Source of the DNA: Saccharopolyspora spinosa NRRL 18395
GTDB lineage: Bacteria; Actinomycetota; Actinomycetes; Mycobacteriales; Pseudonocardiaceae
Assembly: GCF_000194155.1 (NCBI RefSeq)
Contig: NZ_GL877881.1
Coordinates: 158,988-209,153 of the forward strand
Length of the DNA: 50,166 bases
Direction of reading: 5' to 3'
The notes below the pieces were generated by a model. The model was given only the letters and a program-made list of their open reading frames with translations, was not told the DNA's origin and made no database searches. Below are positions 1 through 9,210 of this stretch, piece after piece. The position numbers were made by a program, and so were the translations under genes. Numbering within the stretch: the first letter of the stretch is position 1; each line of letters opens with the position of its first letter.

Positions 1-1705
1 GTTTCGGTTTCCGCTCCGCGCTCGGGTCCTGCTGTGCTGCCTGCTCCGTCGGCGCGCGCACCCCACTCCCGCCATCGCCCAGACTCCCGGAAACAGCCCC
101 AACAGCAGCGGCTGCGTCCACCTTCCGCCGCTTAACCCCCCGAGAACTCTCCCCAACCTCCTCCTCCCGCGAACCCTGCCCAGCCGCCCCCCACGTCCTC
201 TTCGTGCCCTTCGCCCCGGCTTTGCCCGCCACCGGCCCGGACACACCACCCCGCCGTTTCAGACCCGTCACCACGGTCGGCAACCCAGACCCCCCGTCCT
301 GGCTCCGCCACCGGGAACCACCGGGCGGCAACACCACCTCCCCCTCCACTTCCACCCCCGACACCGGAATCACCCACACCCCGGCCGCAGCCAGAACATC
401 AGCGGCCTCGGCTTCCTCCCCCTTCTGCGCATCCAGCAGAACGACCCGCCCTTGCTCACCGCCCTCTCCCGCATGCACCGCAGCAATCACATGCGCACTA
501 CCGTCCGCACGCTGGTAAATCACCGGCACAACCACACCCACCGGCCCACCGCGCACAGACCGCTCAGCCCCGGCCACACCACCCACCCGCCGAGCCGTCG
601 CCCCGAACGCCACCTCCAACCGACCCGGATCCCGATCACCACCAGCCGGCCCCGCCACAAACTGCCGACCGAACTTGACAGAATTATGAAGCGCCACAAA
701 CGCCTCCAGGCAATTCACCTGAAAACGGTCATCACCGGAAACATAATTGGCCTGGTTCACCCCCGGCAGGAACCGATCCCAAGTCCCAACCGACTCACCC
801 CCCGGTACCGAATCTGCAACCGCCCACACCCCAGACTCCACCGCATCCCCCGCGTCCGGCCACACCTCATCCTCCGAAAACGGCTCACCGAAAAACAGAC
901 CGTCAGGGCCTTCACCCCCAAACAACCCAACGGAACCCTGCCCCTCGGTGTAGTCGGGGAGGAAACCGGCGAAATCAAACCCCCCGGCAACCGCAGCATC
1001 GTCGACGGCATCCGGTCCCAGGAACGCGGGCAACTCGGTCGCGACAAACTCCTCATAAGCACCCGCGTCCAGCATCACCCCAGCATCCGCGGTGCCCTGC
1101 GGCACCTGTACCCCCAATTCATCCGGCACCACCCGAGCAAGCCACGCATCCAGATCGACATCAGCCGACCACACGTCCAAGTAGTCCTGATCAGCCCCAG
1201 CCCACCCCGACACCCCCTCCGACCCCGCAACCCGATCGGCCACCGGACCACCCACCCCGGTCTCCGTCACCTCCCGGTCCTGCTTCTTCCGCCCCCGCCC
1301 CTGCCCCTTCGGTTGCAGCCCCGCCAGCTCCGTCTCCTGCTCCTCAGTCAGCGGCCCCCGCTCCTTCAACGCCTCCAGCTCCGCAACCCTGGCGGCAGCC
1401 GCCCTTCCCAGCCTGCGATACTTCGCGACAGTCTCGTTCCTTTTCTTCCAGTGCGCCACCTTCGTCTGGAGCTCCGCCAGCTCCGCCTCTTGCTCCACAG
1501 CCAGCGGCGCCTGCTCCGCCAACTCCTCCAACACCGCAACACGATCAGCAGCAACCTTTCCACCCCGGTACCGACCCGCTTGCCTTTTTTTCTTTTTCTG
1601 CCACTCCTGCGCCTTCGGCTGGAGCTCCGCCAACCCCCCCCCCGTATCCGACGTGGTACTGCTCGAGTAACCAGGTGAACAGCGCAAAATTGATCGCCTG
1701 CCCAT
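1..1705 (-). pseudogene. 5'-truncated polymorphic toxin-like protein with papain-fold (Tox-PL-like) domain; continues past the window edge
   Basis: On the minus strand one frame is open from 1735 to base 1 and has no stop before the window ends. From about 1635 it encodes a Glu/Lys/Ala-rich coiled coil with repeated AELQ-type segments. An acidic linker follows, then a globular domain with the order expected of Tox-PL papain-fold enzymes (toxin glutamine deamidase type): Cys in VNCLEAF (codon 712-710), His in SAHVIAAV (493-491) and Asp in LLDAQKG (433-431). After it comes a low-complexity basic tail containing KRRKVD. The fold call rests on motif order and spacing, not on a search. No convincing start is visible: ATG 1705 lies in integrase-derived sequence, so the original N-terminus was probably lost when the adjacent element inserted. 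Strong plus-strand C-richness matches this frame. The mature protein could be larger and multidomain. Confidence 0.6.
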
Positions 1706-1739
1706 TCCGGAGGCGGATCCCGGAACCGTCTGACGTCAC

Positions 1740-2697
1740 CCGGGCCACGACGAGGCTCGTGTCTATGCCGCAGATCATGGAAATGCATCTCCTGGTTCAG
1801 CGGTGCCCACCCCTGTTCCTCATCCCCGGCAAGAGCGGGCAGCCAGACCCGACGGCGGAAGTTGGACCGGCGACGCAGTCCCCCGTGGGCCCCGGTGAAC
1901 ACGAACCGCGCGTCGGGATTGCGCTCCCGATGCCCGGCAAGCTGGTCAGCCATGAACGGTGGAAGGTGCACGGTGCGGACGCTGGCTGGGGTCTTCGGCG
2001 AACCGAGTTCGAGCCGCCCCCGAACCTCGTGCAGGGCCCCGAATTTTGGGTCGACCTCGATGCGCGGGGCGTCGTCGAGGTAGGTGCGGATCCACTGCAA
2101 CCTGGCCAGCTCGCCCCACCGCAGGCCGGTGTAGGCGGCGGTGATGGTCAGCAGCCCGGCCTCCGGTGCCACGCGCCCGGCCAGCGCGTCCACTTCGTCG
2201 GTAGTGGCGTGGGGACGTTCGGGTCGGTCGTCGAAGCTGATGCGCAGTTTCCGGCACGGATTCGTGCCGATCAGTCCCTCGTCCACGGCTTCGCCGAGAA
2301 TCATCGAGAACAACACGAGGATGTCCTGGGCGCTCTTGTCGGCCAGGTTCGCGCGCAGTGTTTTGTTCACCCACCCCTTGACCGCGATGCGCGCGATATC
2401 GCCCAGGGCGGTGCCGGACCAGCGGGGCAGGATGTGATTGCGGATGTGCGAGTCATAGGTCGCCCAGGTCACGTCAGCGACACGGTGCGCGTCCGACCAG
2501 GCACGAATCCACTCGTCAATCGTGGTCTGCGCAAGCCGAGGGTCGGTGAACCGCCGACGTCGCTGGTCAGACTCCACGTCGGCCGCGCGGTTATCCGCAT
2601 CCTGCTGGGCGGCGAATCCATTCTCCGTGAAGATTGTTCCGTCGTTCAGACGATAGCGGACACGGAAACCGTCTCCACGTTTTTCTACCCACGCCAT
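1740..2697 (-). pseudogene. tyrosine site-specific integrase, 3' end broken
   Basis: The protein starts MAWVEKRGDG at ATG 2697 and has an N-terminal SAM-like DNA-binding region followed by a tyrosine-recombinase catalytic domain. The first catalytic Arg is in TGLRWGELARL (about residue 193), and the second box HFHDLRH lies near residues 303-309. After that box the frame is lost: the expected LGH box and nucleophilic Tyr are absent, and the reading continues out of frame into the neighbouring toxin sequence. Integrases of pSAM2-like actinomycete integrative elements look like this. The excisionase-like gene just upstream supports the role. A C10 run at about 1635-1645 lies at the junction. The protein is almost certainly inactive unless the sequence contains an error. 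Confidence 0.8.
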
Positions 2698-2705
2698 TGT
2701 TGGCT

Positions 2706-2762
2706 CTCTTTCATGAAAGAGTGGATATGGCCATTCCGGAAATTCGGCACGGCCATATCCAC
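2706..2762. promoter_or_regulatory. double palindrome upstream of the integrase start
   Basis: Positions 2706-2721 form a perfect 16-bp palindrome (CTCTTTCATGAAAGAG). It is followed immediately by a 12-bp perfect inverted repeat, GTGGATATGGCC at 2721-2732 and GGCCATATCCAC at 2751-2762, separated by 18 nt that contain TTCCGGAA. The block lies 9-65 nt upstream of the integrase ATG. It could be an operator, a recombination-directionality site or a hairpin blocking readthrough from the excisionase gene. The choice is inference. Confidence 0.5.
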
Positions 2763-2972
2763 GCTCTGCGGAAGGAAAAGCTCAACCTAAATGTGTTCAC
2801 ACGCCCGAAGAATAGGTGAGCATCATGTCAGGTCGGCGGGAGTCGGTACGGACTCGGCCGAGAGGGTGGCCTCGACGACGCCGAAATACACCGGTGCCGG
2901 GACCGTGCACCGGACGGTTGCTGCGGCGAAGCAAAAGGTGGTGTGACACCGCACCTCCCGCGTGAGACGTGT

Positions 2973-3290
2973 CTACGGAAATGTGTCCATTGAGGATTTT
3001 GTATCGAGATCTCCGACGGGGCGCGACGTTGTCGGTGACCTAACAGGACGAGCGGGATGGGTTACGGGCGCCTGGGCTTGGCGAATGATCTCGCGAAGGT
3101 CGTCGTAGGAGAAGCGGAGGTGCTTGCCGAGGAAAGTGCAGGGAATCGCGCGCAGACTGGCCTTGCGGCGTAGCCAGGATTCCTTGACCGCAAGCTGTTT
3201 CGCTGCCTCGGCAGGCGTGTACAGGAAGGTGGATCGCGAGGCAGGGGTGGCGCTGTCGTGAGGGGCGCCGGTGCGTGGCTGAAGGGGCAT
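2973..3290 (-). CDS. excisionase-like helix-turn-helix DNA-binding protein
   Basis: ATG 3290 is chosen because AAGGAG lies about 9 nt upstream; a longer reading frame begins at 3329. The 105-residue product has a MerR/excisionase-type HTH: YTPAEAAKQLAV starts the helix-turn-helix, followed by SWLRRKA and a beta-wing segment FLGKHLRFSYDDL. This is the usual form of HTH_17 excisionases and regulators in actinomycete integrative elements. The C-terminal tail is Pro/Thr-rich and probably disordered. It lies directly upstream of the broken integrase in the same orientation, the standard xis-int order. It probably acted as recombination directionality factor or element regulator. With the integrase dead it is likely an orphan. 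Confidence 0.7.
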   Translation of the reverse strand: MPLQPRTGAPHDSATPASRSTFLYTPAEAAKQLAVKESWLRRKASLRAIPCTFLGKHLRFSYDDLREIIRQAQAPVTHPARPVRSPTTSRPVGDLDTKSSMDTFP

Positions 3291-3316
3291 CGAGTGATCT
3301 CCTTGTAGGTTCAGGG

Positions 3317-3957
3317 TCACGGGCAGCATGTCGGCGTGTCATCGGTGTTGTTTTTGGGCACCAGCGAGCTTTTCTCGATCTCAATGACGGCCTCGCCGCT
3401 GTGCTTCGGGCGCAAGCTGGCGATGACCACATCCGCCTCCGCGGCATGATCGCCAAGGTCGTCGGGCAAGGTGCTGGCTGGCACTGCGGGATCGGGGCCG
3501 TCGAAACTCGGTGGCCCGTCGACGAGATCAGCCCAGTACGGCCGGGAGGCCGACTTCGGAGTGGGCGTGAGGTGGACGGCCCGGGCGCTGCGATCAAGAG
3601 CCCTCACGGCGGTCAACGCAGCCTCCTTGCCCGCCGGGGCCGCCTGGCCATGCGGCTCGCTTTCAGGACGGGGCTGGCGGGCTGGTCGGGGATCGCTGCG
3701 GTGCCGGGTCCGGCCACCAGCACGACCCGCTAGCCCGGCTGGGTAAAGGAGGTGATGATCTTCTCCACGACCGCGGTCGGCGACACGGCCACGGGATCGA
3801 TCGGCCGGGGCCCGCATGCCCACACCGACGCGGGAGTCGGCGCACCGGAGATGGCCCAAGACCGCAGCTCGGTCCGGGTACGGCTGCGGGCGGAGCCGGG
3901 CCGCCGACAACAACTCGACGCCGCCGCGAGCCGTTGCACGCCAGGGTGGGAGGGCAA
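3317..3957 (-). pseudogene. DNA methyltransferase-like protein remnant
   Basis: Reading from ATG 3957, a segment with SVWACGPRPIDP and KIITSFTQPG resembles the conserved SVWATGQR and ITxYTxPGD region of DNA-methylase-like proteins in actinomycete integrative elements. A TAG stop follows at 3730-3732, where the family would continue into its SAM-binding loop (RVVLVAGPG is still readable after the stop). A frameshift near 3640 then moves the sequence to another frame, which ends with VIASLRPKHSGEAV and a stop at 3317. The gene therefore carries at least one nonsense change and one frameshift. Family assignment is by motif resemblance only. It sits upstream of the excisionase gene, where such elements usually carry their replication and modification genes. 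Confidence 0.45.
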
Positions 3958-4599
3958 AACGCGACGCGGAGTCCTCCCGCCGACGAGCGGGTTGGGAATG
4001 ACCGGGTGAGTTCATAGATGCCTCCGCGGTGGTGCTGCGCGTTGTGTGCTGGTGACATCCCTGAACTCCGAAATAAACACCGGTTGGGGACAACCGGACC
4101 TCGAATTTTTCCTCACCAACGTGGCCCGGCCGCAGTCGAGGCAGTTTTCACACAGGATTCGGAAGATAAAAGCGCGCACGCGCGCGTGAAGCGCGATGGC
4201 AACAACATGCGCAGACGAGGCCGTAGATCAGTCAGAGCAAATTCTTCCGGACTGCTCGCCGACCGGGCCGCAGGAGGGCGTGTCACGGTCGGCTCACCCG
4301 GCCGCAGCTACTACGGAACTACTACGGTCTCCAAACCAGTGAGCTGCGAGTGTGCAGCACACTACACAACGACTCGCCGCAGCCCGGCTTGCTGTCCCGG
4401 AGACGGGGCGCCGCGATTCTGCACCTTTTCTGGCGGAAGGCCGAGCTAGGAAGGGCGCGTGCAGCGATTGCGGCTGGCCGTCCGCCGCTGCGGCCGCCGG
4501 GCGGCCTCCGGTCAGTCGGGGCGAGCAGCAGCGTTTCTGGCGGCTCCTCTCTGAGGGTTGCCCAGCGAGGACGCGGCCGTGGCGTGTGCGGTGCCCATC
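3958..4599. other. gene-free stretch
   Basis: No reading frame here has convincing protein character on either strand. The short frames are antisense or low-complexity. The stretch lies between the remnant of the first integrative element and the 3' end of the peptidase gene and probably holds the eroded element boundary. No tRNA-like attachment sequence was seen. Confidence 0.5.
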
Positions 4600-4625
4600 C
4601 CGCCCGCCAGGGCCCTGGCGGGCGG
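4600..4625 (-). terminator. GC-rich palindromic terminator after the peptidase gene
   Basis: A perfect 26-bp palindrome centred on CCAGGGCCCTGG lies 20 nt beyond the stop codon of the minus-strand peptidase gene. No T-run follows, as is common for actinomycete hairpin terminators. Confidence 0.55.
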
Positions 4626-4645
4626 CGACGTGTCACCGTTCCGGG

Positions 4646-6178
4646 TCATACGGCGTGGAGTTTTTCGACGGACAGGATCGCGCCCTGTTGTTCGCGGATG
4701 ATCAGGGCGATGTCGGTGCGTACGGGGGCGGACGGGTCGCGCACTGCGTACAGGACGTGCTGGCGTGGAGGCTGTCCCGTTCCTTCCACCGTGGCACTGT
4801 CGCCTTGCCACACCTCGTCGTAGGAGGAAAGCGAGGCATCCGAGGGAAAGTCGTGCTGTTGGCCGACCTCACGCAGAACCGTCTCGAACTCGGGGCTGAT
4901 CCGGGCCTCGGTGATCGCCACGGGCACCGAAACGCCGCGTTCCAACGTGCGGGCGGCGATCAGGGCTTGCCGTCGGCGGTCAGCCGTGGCGGACTGCGTG
5001 TCGGTCTCGGCGACCTGCGGCGGCAGTTCCACGGGTTTGAGGGACGGATCGCCGAGGAGAATGAATTGCGCCAGGGTCTTCAGGCTGAAAGGGTTGAGCG
5101 AGGAGTTTTGTTTCACGTAGTCTTGTTGTGCTTTCAGTGCGGCGTAGCCAATGGATTGACCCTTGAGGGCTTCCTCGATGAAGGTGCGGGTGATCAAGTC
5201 GGCATACTTGCACGATCCTTGCTGCGCGAATGCGACGTTGGTGCTGCCAAAAAAAGCTGTCGCCCCATTGTCGAGATAGGTGGAACACAGAGGAATTCCG
5301 GGGCTGGTTTTGGTTGAGAAAAGTTCTGCACCGTAGCAGCATTGCGGCGCCGCGATGGTCCCATAGGTGATGTTCTGCTTGATATCGTCACTGGCCATCG
5401 CAAGCGGGGGTATCTCGTTGCCTCCTCCATCTTTGCTCTCTCCGAACCACTCGGGGTTCGAGAACGTCCCGTGGCAGGAGACGAAATGGATCAACGCGCC
5501 CAGGGGGGTCGGCGGCTTCCATGGCGATGTCTCGGGAGGGACAAGATGGAGTGCTGTCGAATTTCCGAAGAGATACGTCAGATCCCTCGCGGAACCTTCT
5601 TTCCATACTTCAGCGGAGAGGCCGAAGTAGTTGTCATATTCCTTGCGTGGTGAGGGAACGGATTTCGCGGCGAGCTGGATGAGTCGTACCAGGTGGGCCA
5701 AGTCGTGACCGTCCGTGAGGTCCGGAAGCCGACCCACGACGCGACTGGGATTGTTGTAGTTCTTTGCTTCCTTTCCGCCATCGCCGTACGAGGTCTCACT
5801 GGCGTAGGGGAGATCGCTGGGCACGGTGAGGTCGACGTCACTGGATTCGTGGTGGTTGGTATGGGGATTGTTCAGTGTCTGATGCGGGATGACGTCAGAG
5901 CTACCCAAGATCATGAGATAGTCCGGCTTGGCGGAATGGAACACCTTGTCAATGGTGTCCTTGCTCTGCTTCTCGTCCTTCTCGCTGGTCACTACTGGGG
6001 CGTTGTGGTGTGCTACGTCGTCGTTGTTGCTCACGTCCACCACCGTGGTCGTGATCCCACGGTCCTTGTCGGCTTTGATCAGCGCCGCGAGTTCCTTCTG
6101 AATCGACTTGATACCGGATTCCGTGTACCCCTTGTTACGTAGGGCCGAATAGTTGGTGACGATTATTTTTATGGCCAC
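4646..6178 (-). CDS. gingipain/C25-like (caspase-fold) cysteine peptidase
   Basis: GTG 6178 is chosen because GAAGGAG lies 6 nt upstream and the homologous part (AIKIIVTNYSALRN) starts there; the frame extends upstream to 6427 without protein character. The 510-residue product has a Rossmann-like N-terminal region with DYLMILGSSDVIP, then VGRLPD, as in peptidase family C25. The presumed His-Cys dyad is His in FVSCHGTF (about residue 236) and Cys in APQCCYGAEL (about 279). The domain closes with the family-typical FILLGDPSLKP. A further C-terminal segment of about 90 residues of unknown role follows. No signal peptide or membrane segment is visible, so it is probably cytoplasmic. The reading frame is clean, unlike its neighbours. 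The frameshifted gene upstream (6373-6980) is in the same orientation. The substrate is unknown. Confidence 0.7.
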   Translation of the reverse strand: MAIKIIVTNYSALRNKGYTESGIKSIQKELAALIKADKDRGITTTVVDVSNNDDVAHHNAPVVTSEKDEKQSKDTIDKVFHSAKPDYLMILGSSDVIPHQTLNNPHTNHHESSDVDLTVPSDLPYASETSYGDGGKEAKNYNNPSRVVGRLPDLTDGHDLAHLVRLIQLAAKSVPSPRKEYDNYFGLSAEVWKEGSARDLTYLFGNSTALHLVPPETSPWKPPTPLGALIHFVSCHGTFSNPEWFGESKDGGGNEIPPLAMASDDIKQNITYGTIAAPQCCYGAELFSTKTSPGIPLCSTYLDNGATAFFGSTNVAFAQQGSCKYADLITRTFIEEALKGQSIGYAALKAQQDYVKQNSSLNPFSLKTLAQFILLGDPSLKPVELPPQVAETDTQSATADRRRQALIAARTLERGVSVPVAITEARISPEFETVLREVGQQHDFPSDASLSSYDEVWQGDSATVEGTGQPPRQHVLYAVRDPSAPVRTDIALIIREQQGAILSVEKLHAV

Positions 6179-6372
6179 AAGAAACTCCTTCGATGTCAGC
6201 TGTCGCCCGTGGTTCGGCGATTGGTTCGGCGCTTGCGATAAGAATTGATCTGTTCCCGCGGGGCGCCCTATAGGCTCGAAGAGCGGTTTGCGCGAACCGC
6301 ACCGAGCTGAATAGCGGCTACGTCGATAGATTCTCCCCTGCTGTCGCAACTTCAGTGTGACGGACAGGGAAG

Positions 6373-6980
6373 TTACACCGATAGAAGACCTTGCAGAATC
6401 CGTCCTATCGAATATATTTCTACGCATCTTTCTGGCCTGCCCAATAGTCCATTGTTGGCCGTGCAGCGCAAGTGGACAGCATCGCCGTTGCGGATAACGT
6501 TTTGTCCGCCTACGGTCAAGGCGTCAACAGCGATTCGGGATAGGATTCGGTCATGTATGAAATCGACATAGAGTGCGACGGTTGTCACGCCGCCACTGGC
6601 CTGGAGTGGGCCGCGGATGGTGACGGTGCCATCAGAGATAGTAACGTTATATTTGGCATCAATCCCACCCTTGACCCGTGACATTCACTTCGCCGGTGGC
6701 GCGAACGTCGAAAGTGTCGACCGAAGAAGACGCGTTACGGTAGTCGACCCAAACATTCGGCATATGGACCGCGAGGTGGGGGTAGTTTGGTAGTAGTCTC
6801 TGCCATTGATGGTCACCTTCAGGGTGAAGTTGGTACTGTCCCATAGGCCTGCGTTCAAGGTCCACGTCCCGCCGGGATTCGTGAGTACCTTTGCCTGGTC
6901 GTTTCCTTCCTTGTCCCGGTAGCACATCACGTATTGGGCGTTTTTTGAGCCTTCCCGATTCCGATTTACTAGCCACTGGC
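6373..6980 (-). pseudogene. small beta-rich protein gene with two frameshifts, partner position to the peptidase
   Basis: Three consecutive reading frames join into one sensible protein of roughly 200 residues. The first runs from about 6980 (WLVNRNREGSKNAQYV) to DYYQTTP. The second continues from PHLAVHMPNVWVDYR to GEVNVT. The third runs from VKGGIDAKYNVTISDG to HLRCTANNG near 6440. Strand-length alternating hydrophobic segments and many Thr/Val/Gly residues suggest a beta-sandwich; no family was recognised. The 5' end also lacks an in-frame start. Two single-base indels (around 6780 and 6680) would restore continuity. Composition is clearly lower in GC than the right half. It lies upstream of, and co-directional with, the C25-like peptidase. 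Confidence 0.5.
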
Positions 6981-6985
6981 TCCAT

Positions 6986-8010
6986 TAGTCGACTCCTCGC
7001 GCAGAGCCCGGAAAGTGCGGGGATTTCCGGTCAGCGACGCTAAAGGATGCACCTCTTTCCGCCAGACGCCCCCACTCTGGTGGGTGAAATTATCACAGTA
7101 TTCACTGTCGAAATCGACTACACCGCGCGAGAGGACTTATCCAAGCTCGCCCATATGCGCTAGGTGTTATCAATGTCAGTTCACGAAGTCATCTCCGTAG
7201 GTCACACGCATTAGTCGGGTCCTGCTCCTTCGGGCCAGGATGCCCGCCGATCGGGTGCCGGTGCTCCAGGCTGTCGCGACATTACCGCGTTCGAGTTCGC
7301 CGGCTTGCGGGCTCTTCGCGGAGCTGGTCGGCACCAACCTGACATGGTGGCACCGGCGTGAACGAAACCCCGGCAATCAGTCGCGGCAGGATTTCTCCGG
7401 TGTTTGCGGGAGAACGGATGGGGAAAGCTGTGCTTCACCCGCCTTCTGATGCGGAGGCGGTATGGTCTGCTGCACTCGAGTGATGGCCGTCAAGCTGACC
7501 AATGTGTGCACCGGCGGCTGTAACCAAATGGGAATTTGAGGGATTGAGTGTGGATTGGATCACGCCCGGGAGCGTGCGCCAGAAGAATCGTCCGCGTTGG
7601 CACAAGTGCCCGGCAATTTTCAATCAAGCGACCTAGCGGATATCTTCCGGAATGCGCCATCATGGAAAAATCGGACTTTGATGCTCTGCAAGAAAAAATG
7701 AAGACTGCGGCAACAACGTTGCCAAAAATGGCGAATTCGCCTGAGGACATCACACTTTCCGGCCTGGTGGCGTCACCGTGGAAATGCTCACATGGACCCA
7801 TACGCGCACCGGCTCGACACCGGGGCGGACCTATCAGAATACGAGATGAGGGCTCGGAGTCCGTATCGGGCCCCGCGGGGGCCAGCCGAGGCGGGTGTCT
7901 TGAGTTCGACGGCCTTGGTCAACGCGGAAACATCACAATACTGACATTCCAGCCGCCGGAAATACCGCTTCAACAGTGTGGGTGCGGTCAGCGCGGGATG
8001 TCGTCATTGG
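6986..8010. other. gene-poor stretch of about 1 kb, lower GC
   Basis: No gene is supported with confidence. A short plus-strand peptide beginning MEKSDFDALQEKMK at 7661 looks locally protein-like but then runs into sequence without protein character, so it is not called. The segment directly before the tRNA-Val fragment shows no tRNA 5' half. Confidence 0.45.
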
Positions 8011-8052
8011 TTCACACCGAAGAGGTCACTGGTTCGATCCCAGTATCGCCCA
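8011..8052 (+). other. attachment site: 3' half of tRNA-Val(CAC)
   Basis: The sequence starts in an anticodon loop (TTCACAC) and continues with the 3' anticodon stem CGAAG and variable AGGTC. A perfect T-arm follows (ACTGG, TTCGATC, CCAGT), then the acceptor 3' strand ATCGCCC and discriminator A. The 30 nt upstream do not supply the matching 5' half (GGGCGAT acceptor, D-arm), so this is not a functional tRNA. It is the part normally duplicated by an integrase that targets the 3' end of a tRNA gene. The integrase remnant ends only about 100 bp to the right, the usual int-att spacing. Confidence 0.8.
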
Positions 8053-8152
8053 CAAAACAAAGGCCCTTGGTCAGAGCTCCAAACAGAGATCAAGACCAGG
8101 GTCTTTAATCATTGCGCAGTGAGCCGTTAGTCAGCAAATCGTCAGCATGCGA

Positions 8153-9039
8153 TCAGCGGACGGGAATTGGTCCGCCTACCTCCTCTCCATCGTCATCGTC
8201 ATCGGTGAGTGCCCGAAGAATGCGATCACTGTTGTCGGTGCGGCGGGTGTAGAGGTCGAGGGTGGTCGAGGACCGTTCGTGCCCCATGACGCGCTGGACC
8301 ATGTTCACCGGTACCCCGTCCTCCAAAAAACCAGGTGGCGTAGGAGTGACGGAGGTCGTGGAACTTCAGCCCCCCGGATGCGCGCCGAGCCACTTCCGTC
8401 ACCACGCGGGACCGGAACAGGGTCCGCCGGAGTGGCTTGCCGGCGGTGTTGGAGAACACCAGGCCCGAGTCCGCGGGCGGCCAATGGTCGAAGTGCTCTC
8501 GGATGATCTCGACCAGGCACGGTGAGCGGGATCGTGCGGCGTCCGGCGCTGGACTTCGGGAACGGCTTGAACGAGGTGTGCCCGCTGACCTCCACGACGG
8601 TACGGATGCACGCTCAGGGTGCCGTTGTCCAGGTCGAGCGCATAAGTACACAGCCCGCCGACCTCACCCCAGCGCAGGCCCGCATCGGCCGCGGTGGCCA
8701 CGACCGCCCGGTAGAAGTCCGGGACCGCCGGCAGGAGCTTGGTCCGCAGGTCGGCGCGGCTGATGATCCGCTCATGGGTGTCGCGCTTGCGCCTCTTCAG
8801 GATGCGGACCTCCTCCGCCGGTGCTCCACGTGTCCGTCCAGCGCTGCGCGTGCTTGCCGAACAGCACACGCCCGGCGTGCGGGGAAACGTAAGAGGCCTT
8901 GCGCCTTCTGCGTCTCAATCTGGGCGAGGTAGGTGTTGGCCTCGCGCTTGGTGCGGAACGTCTTCGCAGGTTGCTTGCCCTCCGGATCTCGCCAGTTCGC
9001 GCGCCACTTGCCGCTCGGGGTGGAGTTGAGGAATCCCAT
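8153..9039 (-). pseudogene. tyrosine integrase with multiple frameshifts (tRNA-Val element)
   Basis: Piecing together several frames gives a full-length integrase. It begins MGFLNSTPSGKWRANW at ATG 9039, with AP2-like arm-binding residues through YLAQIETQKAQ. It continues with GLRWGEVGGL (catalytic Arg), then FHDLRHSYATW and, in another frame, GVPVNMVQRVMGHERSS and TLDLYTRRTD with the catalytic Tyr. It stops at 8153. At least three frame changes are needed (about 8890, 8600-8650, and the A6 run near 8325). All catalytic boxes are still recognisable, so the decay is recent or partly sequencing error. It belongs with the attachment site at 8011-8052 and the excisionase upstream. Confidence 0.8.
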
Positions 9040-9209
9040 CTGGCGCCCTTTCCCGCCAGCCACGCGTCAAACCGGGCCTTGGGGATGATCCACCGCTTAG
9101 CCAGTCGCATCAACGGGATCGCTCGCTCGCGGACCTGTTCGTAGGCCACACCACGGGAAACACCGAGAACCCCGGCAACATCGTCCACCGTGTACGTCTG
9201 ACGATCCAT
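8772..9209 (-). CDS. excisionase-like HTH protein, stop codon lost
   Basis: ATG 9209 follows AAGGAAGGA. The first 56 or so residues are a complete excisionase HTH: YTVDDVAGVLGVS, then GVAYEQVRERAIPL and a wing, KRWIIPKARFDAWLAG. In relatives this protein ends at about this point, next to the integrase start. Here the frame stays open to 8772, reading the integrase region out of frame. An indel near 9040 has probably removed the original stop. The previous gene's TGA lies 1 nt before its ATG, so translation was probably coupled. The genuine excisionase part is about 9040-9209. Confidence 0.6.
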   Translation of the reverse strand: MDRQTYTVDDVAGVLGVSRGVAYEQVRERAIPLMRLAKRWIIPKARFDAWLAGKGARWDSSTPPRAASGARTGEIRRASNLRRRSAPSARPTPTSPRLRRRRRKASYVSPHAGRVLFGKHAQRWTDTWSTGGGGPHPEEAQARHP

Positions 9210-9210
9210 C

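Noticed and set aside
452..1678. A 408-residue plus-strand protein rich in Arg/Pro/Leu
   Set aside because: It is antisense to the open minus-strand toxin frame and is low-complexity without motifs, the expected shadow of G-rich codons.
7981..8053. A complete tRNA gene
   Set aside because: Only the 3' half from the anticodon loop onward is present. No D-arm or matching 5' acceptor strand precedes it.
7548..8108. A 186-residue plus-strand gene before the attachment site
   Set aside because: Only a short middle part (MEKSDFDALQEKMK) looks protein-like, and the frame then reads through the tRNA fragment, so no gene is supported.
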